A stretch of 40,060 bases of DNA from JBBTDV01 sp038042605 (GTDB taxonomy: Bacteria > Bdellovibrionota > UBA1018). Below are positions 8,971 through 17,108 of the stretch, one piece after another. The DNA is taken from positions 1 to 40,060 of the forward strand of contig CAYHPW010000023.1 of the NCBI GenBank assembly GCA_964358645.1, written 5' to 3'. Under the pieces are notes generated by a model, which saw only the letters and a program-made list of their open reading frames with translations, was not told the DNA's origin and searched no databases. A program made the translations under genes and the position numbers. Positions within the stretch are counted from its first letter, which is position 1; every line of letters starts with the position of its first letter.

Positions 8971-10269
8971 ATGGATCCATCCAAATCAAAACTCAAGGAT
9001 GAAGCTTTCTTGAACGGAAAACGACTTAACCCAGAGAGCCTCATGATGAGGTATGGTTACAAACCGGAACTCTCCGAGCAAGCGTTGAAATGCCCGATAT
9101 TTCAAACATCGACATTTGTTTTTAAAAATGCAGAAGAAGGTAAAGCATTTTTTGAACTTGCCTACGGACTCAGGGAAGGAAAACTTGGCGAAAAACTAGG
9201 GTTAATTTACAGCCGTCTCAACAACCCAGATCTAGAGATCCTTGAAGACAGATTGACTCTTTGGGATAACGCTGAAGCATGTGCTGTTTTTCCAAGCGGG
9301 ATGGCCGCGATAAGCACCACGCTCCTTGAATTCATAAAACCAGGTGACACAGTTTTATACACAAATCCGATTTATGGCGGGACACACCATTTTATCAAAC
9401 ACTTCCTGACAAGTCTTGGTATCAAATCGATAAGCATCGCAGCCGGCATGGTTGATCATGAAAAAATCAACACCATACTAAGCAAGCATGATCTGACCGG
9501 TAAACTTGCCATGATATACCTAGAAACACCCGCCAATCCTACAAACGACCTTGTCGATATAGCGTTTTACTCATCAGTGGCCGCTAAGTATTCGAGTAAA
9601 AATCGCAAGGTGGTGCTTGCAGTTGACAATACCTTTCTAGGCCCCCTTTGGCAGCATCCCATCAAACACGGCGCTGACCTGATAATATACTCTGCTACAA
9701 AATACATAGGAGGCCACAGTGATGTAATAGCCGGTGTGTGCCTAGGCTCCCAGGAACTTATAGACAGGATAAAAAAATTACGGACATTCCTAGGCACAAT
9801 CCAGGATCCATGGACCGGCTGGTTGCTTTTAAGAAGCCTCGAGACACTAAAACTCAGGATGACGGCACAGATGGAAAATGCAAAACAGGTCGCCGGATTC
9901 CTTGTCACACACCCAAAAATAGAACGCGTATATTATCCCGGCCACCTGAAAGAAGGCGATCCTCAATACGGGATATATAAAAAACAATGCCTTGCGCCCG
10001 GATCAATGATCTCGTTTGACATAAAAGGAGGCGAACATCAGGCATTCCAATTCTTAAATGCTTTAAAACTTATTTCCCTCGCCGTCAGCCTAGGCGGTAC
10101 CGAGTCACTTGCCGAACATCCAGCATCCATGACACATTCGGATGTCCCACCCGAAGAACGCGCACAAATCGGCATATCAGAAAAGATGGTACGGTTGTCC
10201 ATAGGGGTTGAAAATCACGCTGACATCATCATGGATTTAAAACAAGCACTTGATGCGGTCGCTATTTAA
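8971..10269 (+). CDS. Cys/Met metabolism PLP-dependent enzyme (methionine gamma-lyase / cystathionine gamma-synthase family)
   Basis: Fold-type I PLP enzyme of sulfur amino-acid metabolism, 432 aa. The PLP lysine lies in SATKYIGGHSDVIAG; other family marks are PSGMAAI, NPIYGGT, ETPANPT, AVDNTFLGP and a terminal RLSIGVENHADII block. An N-terminal insertion (FFELAYGLREGKLGEKLG) before IYSRLNNP distinguishes it from short cystathionine synthases and is seen in a subgroup annotated as methionine gamma-lyase-like. The reaction could be gamma-elimination of methionine or gamma-replacement on a homoserine ester; motifs alone do not decide. It starts 26 bp after the copper ATPase and may be co-transcribed. 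The start has no clear Shine-Dalgarno. Its stop overlaps lolA's stop by 8 bp. Confidence 0.88.
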   Translation: MDPSKSKLKDEAFLNGKRLNPESLMMRYGYKPELSEQALKCPIFQTSTFVFKNAEEGKAFFELAYGLREGKLGEKLGLIYSRLNNPDLEILEDRLTLWDNAEACAVFPSGMAAISTTLLEFIKPGDTVLYTNPIYGGTHHFIKHFLTSLGIKSISIAAGMVDHEKINTILSKHDLTGKLAMIYLETPANPTNDLVDIAFYSSVAAKYSSKNRKVVLAVDNTFLGPLWQHPIKHGADLIIYSATKYIGGHSDVIAGVCLGSQELIDRIKKLRTFLGTIQDPWTGWLLLRSLETLKLRMTAQMENAKQVAGFLVTHPKIERVYYPGHLKEGDPQYGIYKKQCLAPGSMISFDIKGGEHQAFQFLNALKLISLAVSLGGTESLAEHPASMTHSDVPPEERAQIGISEKMVRLSIGVENHADIIMDLKQALDAVAI

Positions 10270-10903
10270 CCACCACTTCGGTATTGGGCGGCATGGTGAA
10301 GTTGAACATTCCGTCTTCCAGTCCCACGCCTAATTTAATGTTTGTAAGCAAGATCTCGGTACGATTGCCGTCGTTATGTTCCATTATGACCTTGGTGATG
10401 ATCTTTTTAACCGGATCTATGTCAATCCATGCCTTGCTAACAGTGCCAGCAGTGCGCTGTTTGGGCATAACAAGAAAGGTAGATTTGCCGGTCTTTTCCA
10501 GTTTTTGAACATTTCCAGTTGAAAATGACCCAGAAAGCAAGGCGTTTGCGAATCTTGAGTTCAAGCCGGATGCTTTGCCCTCCGTCACCTGTCCTTTGTC
10601 ATCCTCGCTGAATGGCGGTGTATAGTACCAAAACTTGCTGCCGTTGCTGACTAGCAAGCTTTCATCCGGCTTGAGTGTGTGCCATCTAACTTTATCAGGC
10701 CTCTTGAAAGCTATCCTGCCGGAACTTTTCTCACGGCGCTTAAGCGCCAGTATTATATTTTCTTGCGTAAAATCAGCCTCAAGCGTCCTGGATTTTTTGT
10801 ACTTTTCATCCACTTCCCTGAGGAGCTTCGGGAACGGAGCTTTCCCCTGGGCCGCAAAAAGCAAGACCGGAAAAAATATAAAGGTGATTAAAATTTTCAA
10901 CAT
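10262..10903 (-). CDS. lolA: Outer-membrane lipoprotein carrier protein LolA
   Basis: Periplasmic chaperone that takes lipoproteins from LolCDE and carries them to the outer membrane. The 213-aa protein begins with a signal peptide (MLKILITFIFFPVLLFAAQG), then shows the LolA hallmarks: a helix YKKSRTLEADFTQE, the strand pattern SGRIAFKRPDKVRWHTLKPDESLLVSNG, KFWYYTPPF, and the C-terminal TEILLTNIKLGVGLEDGMFNF. The ATG at 10903 is preferred over an in-frame upstream start inside smc, because the hydrophobic signal begins there. It starts 4 bp after the smc stop, so it is almost certainly expressed from the smc transcript. Its 3' end overlaps the convergent PLP-enzyme gene. Confidence 0.88.
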   Translation of the reverse strand: MLKILITFIFFPVLLFAAQGKAPFPKLLREVDEKYKKSRTLEADFTQENIILALKRREKSSGRIAFKRPDKVRWHTLKPDESLLVSNGSKFWYYTPPFSEDDKGQVTEGKASGLNSRFANALLSGSFSTGNVQKLEKTGKSTFLVMPKQRTAGTVSKAWIDIDPVKKIITKVIMEHNDGNRTEILLTNIKLGVGLEDGMFNFTMPPNTEVVVK

Positions 10904-10907
10904 AATC

Positions 10908-13900
10908 TTACTGCAACTGGATCGAGACCATCTTTGAAACACCTGGGTCTTCCATCGTTACGCCATAAAGCGTGTCATTTAATTCCATGGTTTTTTTGTT
11001 GTGTGTGATGAGGATGAATTGACTGTTGGTGGACATCTCCCTTAGAAGTGCATTGAATTTCCCGATATTTGCATCATCAAGCGGGGCATCCACCTCGTCT
11101 AAAATACAAAATGGCGATGGCTTCACTAGAAAAATAGCAAAAATGAGTGAAACCGCAGTTAGGGCTTTTTCGCCACCTGACAGTAGGCTGATATTCGCGA
11201 TCTTCTTCCCAGGGGGCTGCGCGATTATATCAATCCCTGACTCCAAAATGTCATTGGTACCTTCTGGAATCATGAGAGTTAATTTGGCCTGACCACCACC
11301 GAATATTACCGGAAAAAGCCTTTCGAAACGCTCCGAAATGGCAGCGAAAGCTTTTTTAAAGCGCTCTTCCGATGTCTTGTTAATATGTTCTATCGCCTGC
11401 TTCAGATTATCTATTGAGTGCTCGAGATCTGATTTTTCACCAATCAGGTAGTCATATCGTTTTCTTAATTGCTCGTGTTCATCAATCGCCATAACATTGA
11501 CTTCGCCGAGCCGGCGTAGTCTTTCGCGCAGGCGCTCCACTTCCTCGCCAAGCAGCTTTTCCTCCTCCGCTGAAATCTCAGCGGTGATCACCGGAGCTGG
11601 CATATCTTCCTGTGCGGCGGCGCCAATAGCGGCATCAAGCGAGCCTGGACCATATTTTTCTTCAAGGTTCTGTTTTAAATGTTCAACATCAGAAAATAAT
11701 CGCTCTATATCTATGGCCAATTGGTTTGCCACGGAAGTTTTCTCGTCGCCGGCTTGGTGAATGCCTTTAATACTGTCGATAGAGGAATTAAGACGTGTTC
11801 CGGTTACTTCAAGGCGCTCACGAACAAGCGACTGGCTATTTCGCATTTCAGCTAGCTTGATAGTCAATTTTTCGATCTTAGTTGTTATCGAAGATTCGCC
11901 CCCAGTAAATTGCTCGCGCTCGGTGATGGCCATCCCAAACATTCCAACAATATTCGCAAGCCGTTGCTTCTTGTCTGTGAGAACGGCATTAAGGCCTTCG
12001 ACCCTTTGTCGTAAGCCACTAACGCGTTCCTGCAGCGAAGCCTCATTTATCTTATCCTGTTTAAGCTCGTTTTCTGCGGCACGTAGTTTTGTTTCTTTTG
12101 ATCCTGCCTCAGTTTCCAAGTTTGAAATTTCAGACTGTAGCGACTGTTTACGAAACGTGAGCTGCTCCAAATTCAGCGCAAGTTTTTCATGTGAACTGAT
12201 CGCATCCGCCTTTTCATCCTCGGCCTTTTGGATCTCCTGCTTGAGCACGCGGAGTTCATCGGATGCGGACGCGGCCATTTTATCCGCGTGTTGTGCATCT
12301 CGCTCTTTGGACAATACGGCGAGTTCGGCTGAGTGCAAGTTTTCAATTATGTCATGATGGCTCTTGGTTTGTGCCGACAACTCGGATTTAGCGGTGGCAA
12401 CCTTGGTTTCCAAGTCTTTATAACCAGCTTCAGCCAGCCTCACTTCTTCTTGTAGTTTGGTAATAATTTTCTTACGTTGAAGGAGTCTTTCGCTGACGTC
12501 GTTCTCACGGCTTCCACCGCGGAAAACCGTCACAGGCCCTGTACAATCAACGGCGCTCCCATCCATCGATACAACGGACCAGCCGCGGAAAAAATTCAGT
12601 GGTGGCTGATTAAGCGATTTTACGACCACAACATTTTTGATCGCCGGAAGAATCGCCGCTTGGGCTTTTTGAATCACCGTTTGCGGCATGTCCGCATTAA
12701 ATCCTATAAACTTGTCTAGTGTGCCCATCACTTCAAAGCCATCTCGCCTGAGGATGGCGCAGATATCTTCTTCACTGCACGAAGAAGCGGTGCCTGAAAC
12801 AACAGCGGTAACTTCTTTGGGTAAATATACAGATGTAAGGCCTGCTTTTGCGCCGCTGATATATAAAATCGTTTTGGATGCTATATCATTGTTCAATGCT
12901 ATAAGGCTTTCAATCCGTGTATCGAGCCAACCGGAAACCGCCTTTTCGAAACCTTCCTTCACTTCCAAGAAATCCGTAACAGCGAGCAAATGCCCATCGC
13001 CAGAATTGTTTCTTGCCCACTCGAGGGCGGCTTTTGGCCCGTCACCAAATCCCTCATATGATGCAGCAAGTTCTTCAATGCTCTGAAGCCTTGATTTAAG
13101 TTGCGCATGTATTTGAAACGCATTGTTTAGCTGACTTTCAAGTCCCTCCAAGATTTTTTCGTGCTCGCACAATTCCTCAGACTTGAGCTTCAAGGCTTCT
13201 TCATGGATTGATAGCTCATTCTTAGTGCTGGCCCATACTAGATGTGCGGTTTCAGATTCTGCGCGAACCGCATGGAGTTTTTTTAACGCCGCTTCTGATC
13301 TCTCGTTTAGCTTGTTTAGTTGCTTTTCGACTGCCTCTATACGGCTGGACAAGGAAGCACTGCTTGCCGAAAACTCAGACCCAGCCTCTATGGCTTTCAC
13401 ATGATCCTGCTTGCACGTATCAAGCAACCGGCGGGCGTCATCAAGATCGGATCTTAGTTTTGATACGGCGGTTTCTTTCTCTGAGCTCGAAGTAATGGCC
13501 TTGTCATGAGCGGCTGACATCTCCACAAGTTCCCGCTCCAGAAAAGCTAGTTGCTCACTTTCGACTGCAATGGATTTTTCAAGGTTGCTTTTTTCAGAAT
13601 CAAGAACTTTAAGCCTGGTCGCCAGGTCTTCCTTTCGTTTATGTGATAAATCTAAAGCGCTTTGCTCTTTGGTAAGTTCATTTGAAAATTCTTGAATGCG
13701 GGCCTGTGACTCTTCAAGAAGTTTCGTGTCAATAAGTTGGGCGACCCTGTCAACTTCGATAGCATTCTCAGTAGCTTGAAGCTGTGCCTTAAGACCGGCG
13801 AGTTCCTGTTCAAGTGACTCTTTTTGCTTAAGAAGTGAATCACGCTTGCCAAGAATTGCCGCTCTTTTCCGCCTACCCCACATTATTTCCTTCTCGAAAA

Positions 13901-14651
13901 GCTCGTCCTTATATTTTTTGTAAAGGCGCGCCTTCTGGGCCTGTCTCTCAAGTGAGGACAGGTTTCTTTCAATCTCAATAATAATATCACGCAGGCGTGA
14001 GAGATTAGCCTGGGCGGCCTCCATCTTTCTCATGGACTCTTTCTTGCGGGCCTTGTATTTCGCAATTCCAGCGGCCTCTTCGATTAGCAGGCGTCGCTCA
14101 TCGGGTTTCGCATTAACGATCTTACCAATCTGTCCTTGTTCGATAACGGAATATCCTTTGGTACCGACACCGGTATCCATGAAAAGTTCCTGGATATCCT
14201 TAAGACGCGCGGGAACACCATTTATGAAATATTCACCATCCCCGGAGCGGAAGACCCTTCTTGTCACGGCGATTTCTTTTTCACGCAGATGTGCAGGCAA
14301 TTCATAGCGCGCAGCTCCTGTAGCCGATCCATTCATATCCATGCCCACAGCCTGATCACCGCTCTGAGTGCGGCTGCTTGCAACTTCAACATCAGTCTCC
14401 AAAACAATGGTGGCCTCTGCCATTCCCAATGGCACGTGTTTGGAGCTCCCGTTAAAAATCAGGTCCTCGCTCCCGCTGCCGCGCATGTGCTTGTAGGACT
14501 GCTCACCCATCACCCAAAAAAATGCGTCCACAATATTTGATTTACCGCAGCCGTTCGGGCCAACAATCCCTGTTATATGATGATCAAAATGAATTACGGT
14601 CTTATCTTTAAAAGACTTAAACCCTTGTATTTCAAGTCTTTTTATTCGCAT
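10908..14651 (-). CDS. smc: Chromosome segregation protein SMC
   Basis: ATPase of bacterial condensin that organises and segregates chromosomes with ScpA and ScpB. The 1247-aa protein has the full architecture: an N-terminal head with Walker A (GPNGCGKSN, residues 31-39), a long coiled coil, a central hinge (about residues 535-700, with AGLTSVYLP and a Gly-rich segment), a return coiled coil, and a C-terminal head with signature LLSGGEKALTA and Walker B CILDEVDAPLDD. The ATG at 14651 (MRIKRLEIQGFKSF) matches the family N-terminus and has AAGGA about 10 nt upstream; a TTG at 14684 would lie inside a GGAGGAGG sequence and is less likely. It is divergent from the aro operon and followed closely by lolA. 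scpAB are not in the window. Confidence 0.96.
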   Translation of the reverse strand: MRIKRLEIQGFKSFKDKTVIHFDHHITGIVGPNGCGKSNIVDAFFWVMGEQSYKHMRGSGSEDLIFNGSSKHVPLGMAEATIVLETDVEVASSRTQSGDQAVGMDMNGSATGAARYELPAHLREKEIAVTRRVFRSGDGEYFINGVPARLKDIQELFMDTGVGTKGYSVIEQGQIGKIVNAKPDERRLLIEEAAGIAKYKARKKESMRKMEAAQANLSRLRDIIIEIERNLSSLERQAQKARLYKKYKDELFEKEIMWGRRKRAAILGKRDSLLKQKESLEQELAGLKAQLQATENAIEVDRVAQLIDTKLLEESQARIQEFSNELTKEQSALDLSHKRKEDLATRLKVLDSEKSNLEKSIAVESEQLAFLERELVEMSAAHDKAITSSSEKETAVSKLRSDLDDARRLLDTCKQDHVKAIEAGSEFSASSASLSSRIEAVEKQLNKLNERSEAALKKLHAVRAESETAHLVWASTKNELSIHEEALKLKSEELCEHEKILEGLESQLNNAFQIHAQLKSRLQSIEELAASYEGFGDGPKAALEWARNNSGDGHLLAVTDFLEVKEGFEKAVSGWLDTRIESLIALNNDIASKTILYISGAKAGLTSVYLPKEVTAVVSGTASSCSEEDICAILRRDGFEVMGTLDKFIGFNADMPQTVIQKAQAAILPAIKNVVVVKSLNQPPLNFFRGWSVVSMDGSAVDCTGPVTVFRGGSRENDVSERLLQRKKIITKLQEEVRLAEAGYKDLETKVATAKSELSAQTKSHHDIIENLHSAELAVLSKERDAQHADKMAASASDELRVLKQEIQKAEDEKADAISSHEKLALNLEQLTFRKQSLQSEISNLETEAGSKETKLRAAENELKQDKINEASLQERVSGLRQRVEGLNAVLTDKKQRLANIVGMFGMAITEREQFTGGESSITTKIEKLTIKLAEMRNSQSLVRERLEVTGTRLNSSIDSIKGIHQAGDEKTSVANQLAIDIERLFSDVEHLKQNLEEKYGPGSLDAAIGAAAQEDMPAPVITAEISAEEEKLLGEEVERLRERLRRLGEVNVMAIDEHEQLRKRYDYLIGEKSDLEHSIDNLKQAIEHINKTSEERFKKAFAAISERFERLFPVIFGGGQAKLTLMIPEGTNDILESGIDIIAQPPGKKIANISLLSGGEKALTAVSLIFAIFLVKPSPFCILDEVDAPLDDANIGKFNALLREMSTNSQFILITHNKKTMELNDTLYGVTMEDPGVSKMVSIQLQ

Positions 14652-14706
14652 GAAAGAGCCATCCTTGCTTAATACCTCCTCCAAAAATTACCTGAGCTTT
14701 TTAGAT

Positions 14707-14734
14707 AATGTAACAAGCACACTTTAAAAGGCAA
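14707..14734 (-). promoter_or_regulatory. Possible sigma70-type promoter for smc-lolA
   Basis: On the minus strand, TTGCCT (4 of 6 to -35), a 16-bp spacer, then TACATT (4 of 6 to -10), ending about 55 bp before the smc ATG. The only other gene it could serve is the divergent aro operon, which it faces away from. Weak but well placed. Confidence 0.33.
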
Positions 14735-14824
14735 GGGCTGAAGTGATTATTTCTATCACCAGAAGAGGGTGGCTTCCCTTATATCGACAACCCTCACCCA
14801 TAAGTGCTACCACTGGCTAGAGTT

Positions 14825-15886
14825 ATGCCTACGGTTTTTCGCAATTTATTGTCTTCTTATTCGTCTCTAAAGTATCCCATCCTAATATTTGATCGCAGGC
14901 TGGATTCGGCATATCTACCCTTCAAAGCCTGGAGAAAATCATTCAAACATGCGTTCCCGGTCTATGCAGGAGAAAACCTGAAAGCTCTCGAATCATTTCC
15001 TGCCACGATGAAACAAATCATCACAGCAACCAGCGGTGTTTCGCGATCCGCCGTCACGGTGGTATCCGCTGGAGGAGGTTCCGTTGGTGATTTTTCCGGA
15101 TTCGTCGCAAGCATCCTCAAAAGAGGCACCGATCTCATACATATACCATCTACATGGCTTGCAGCCATGGATTCAGCCCACGGGGGCAAGAACGCGCTTA
15201 ATGTCGGGGAAATAAAAAATCAGATCGGGACTTTTCACCATCCGTCATCGGTTTATCTTACAAGAGATCTGTTATTCACCCAGCCACGCGAACGCGCTAT
15301 CGAGGCTCTCGGTGAACTAACTAAAACCGCTTTAATCTCTGGAGAAAAATGGCACAAAGACCCATTAAATATCTTGCTGGAACTCGCGCAGGTGCGTGAT
15401 CAACATGAACCATTACAAAACAAGCTTTGGGACCTCCTTCCAACAACGATAAAAAGCAAAAGCCGTATCGTGGCACAAGACCCTTTTGATGAACTCGGAA
15501 TCCGTTCAAGCTTGAATCTTGGTCACACCATGGGACACATCATAGAACCGTTCTTTGCTATTTCCCATGGTGAGGCAGTCGGTCGCGGACTGCTGTTCTC
15601 GCTTACATGGAGCAAGAAACTGGGCTTCCTTAAGCAAAGCCACCACAAAGAAATCATAGGAGCACTTGAAAAGCTTTACCCAGAAGAATGGCTCAAGCCA
15701 CAAAAAAACTGGAATATATTGGAGAATGATTTTCTAAAACTCGCCAGCCATGACAAGAAAGCAACCGGGATAGCTTCAGTAAATTTTGTATTTATCAGGA
15801 AAATCGGCCATGTTTTCAACAAACGTGTCAGGCTAAGTGATTTTTTTAAGGAAGCTATAGCCCAAGGCTGGGTTGGGGAAAAATAA
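14825..15886 (+). CDS. aroB: 3-dehydroquinate synthase
   Basis: Converts DAHP to 3-dehydroquinate, the second shikimate-pathway step. The 353-aa protein is divergent but keeps the active-site set known from dehydroquinate synthases: NAD-site GGGSVGDFSGF, RG in KRGTDLIHIPST, MDSAHGGKNALN, EIKNQIG, GELTKTAL (zinc Glu and a Lys), IRSSLNLGHTMGHIIE and HGEAVGRGL (zinc His residues). These argue for dehydroquinate synthase rather than another sugar-phosphate cyclase. The ATG at 14825 is taken as the start; an in-frame GTG at 14804 is possible, and neither has a convincing Shine-Dalgarno. It is the first gene of aroB-aroA-aroKDE-aroC, and aroA begins 1 bp after its stop. Confidence 0.9.
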   Translation: MPTVFRNLLSSYSSLKYPILIFDRRLDSAYLPFKAWRKSFKHAFPVYAGENLKALESFPATMKQIITATSGVSRSAVTVVSAGGGSVGDFSGFVASILKRGTDLIHIPSTWLAAMDSAHGGKNALNVGEIKNQIGTFHHPSSVYLTRDLLFTQPRERAIEALGELTKTALISGEKWHKDPLNILLELAQVRDQHEPLQNKLWDLLPTTIKSKSRIVAQDPFDELGIRSSLNLGHTMGHIIEPFFAISHGEAVGRGLLFSLTWSKKLGFLKQSHHKEIIGALEKLYPEEWLKPQKNWNILENDFLKLASHDKKATGIASVNFVFIRKIGHVFNKRVRLSDFFKEAIAQGWVGEK

Positions 15887-15887
15887 T

Positions 15888-17108
15888 ATGCGAGCTGAGT
15901 TCAGCTTTACCGGACATATCCCACCATCAAAATCCATGTTGATACGATTCCTACTTGCAAGTGCATACGGATCTAACGCGATGGACACACAATGCAGTGA
16001 TTGTGATGACGTAAGATCAATGCAGCAAGCCCTCGAGGCGTTTAAAAAATGTGATAACACGATCCATTGCGGTAGGGCTGCCTTGGTGTTCCGCCTCATG
16101 GCCGGGTTAGCGTCACGCACTAAAGGAAATTTTCTTATTACAGGACACGAAAGCCTGCTTGCACGCCCTCACGACAAACTTAATTCATTCCTCGGTCAGC
16201 TCGGCGTGGATTGCAAATGGTCATCCAATAAGGGACTCCGTTTGAATTCTAAAGGCTGGCAAAAGCCATCCATGCCTGTGATGCTTGATATGTCAGTTTC
16301 CAGCCAATTTGCGAGCTCTGCGGTGCTGAATGCCTGGGATCTCGATTTTCCGCTTGAATTAATCCTTTCAAAAGAAAAAGTTTCAACCGGCTATTTTGAA
16401 ATGACAGTAAAAATAGCCAGAGCACTTGGCATGCGCATTGAAAAAATTAAAAAAGGATCCGATAACTCCATCCGGATCCCCGCATACCAAAAAGTAAAAG
16501 GATATGATGTCATGATCGAGCCTGACATGAGCTCAGCTTTTTCTGTTGCTGCGCTTGGCGCTTTGGCCGGCGAAGCGCGGATTCTCGGATTCCCCACAAA
16601 AAGCATCCAACCTGACAGTGGCTTTGTTCGTGTTCTCGAGGAAATGGGATGCCAGGTCTTGTTTAGCGATGGCGCACTCATCGTCAGAAAAACCAAACGG
16701 CTTGATCATATTGAGTTGAATATCAGAGACATGCCGGATCTTTTCCCGGTACTTAGTGTGCTTTGTTCATTCGCCTCAGGGGTATCTAAAATATCAGGTG
16801 CCCCTCACCTGGCGCATAAGGAATCAAATAGGCTTTTAAAAACCGCAGAACTGATCTCATTGATCGGGCGCAAAGCCGCTCTTTGTCCTGATGGAATAAT
16901 TATAGAAGGTAAGCCCCTTGATAATTTAAATGATAATTCCAAAACAGCGCGGCATTTTGATTTTAATCCTGCTGATGACCACCGGATGGCCATGGCGGCA
17001 CTGATCGCCAAGCGTGCCGGCATAAATTGCAGCATCATTAATCCACAGGCGGTTAAAAAAAGTTTCCCAGAATTTCTTTCAATCATAGGCGAGGAAGCCA
17101 GGCCATGA
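15888..17108 (+). CDS. aroA: EPSP synthase (3-phosphoshikimate 1-carboxyvinyltransferase), divergent
   Basis: Transfers enolpyruvate from PEP to shikimate-3-phosphate. The 406-aa protein is shorter than E. coli AroA (427) but has the family landmarks: PPSKSMLIR near the N-terminus, ARPHDKLNSFLGQLG, SVSSQFASSAVL, EPDMSSAFSVAALGAL, DMPDLFPVLSVL (catalytic Asp region), and HKESNRL with DDHRMAMA near the end. The PEP loop that normally reads GNAGTxxR is GRAALVFR (residues 62-69), an unusual version. The ATG at 15888 follows the aroB stop by 1 bp; a GGGG tract lies upstream. It overlaps aroKDE by 4 bp (ATGA), implying translational coupling. Confidence 0.88.
   Translation: MRAEFSFTGHIPPSKSMLIRFLLASAYGSNAMDTQCSDCDDVRSMQQALEAFKKCDNTIHCGRAALVFRLMAGLASRTKGNFLITGHESLLARPHDKLNSFLGQLGVDCKWSSNKGLRLNSKGWQKPSMPVMLDMSVSSQFASSAVLNAWDLDFPLELILSKEKVSTGYFEMTVKIARALGMRIEKIKKGSDNSIRIPAYQKVKGYDVMIEPDMSSAFSVAALGALAGEARILGFPTKSIQPDSGFVRVLEEMGCQVLFSDGALIVRKTKRLDHIELNIRDMPDLFPVLSVLCSFASGVSKISGAPHLAHKESNRLLKTAELISLIGRKAALCPDGIIIEGKPLDNLNDNSKTARHFDFNPADDHRMAMAALIAKRAGINCSIINPQAVKKSFPEFLSIIGEEARP

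Noticed and set aside
11761..12357. 198-aa open frame on the plus strand within smc
   Set aside because: Serine-rich antisense shadow of the SMC coiled coil; no start signal and no domain.
14765..14795. GAGGGT...ACCCTC inverted repeat upstream of aroB as an attenuator
   Set aside because: Only a 6-bp stem with a long loop, no leader peptide with aromatic codons and no T-run.
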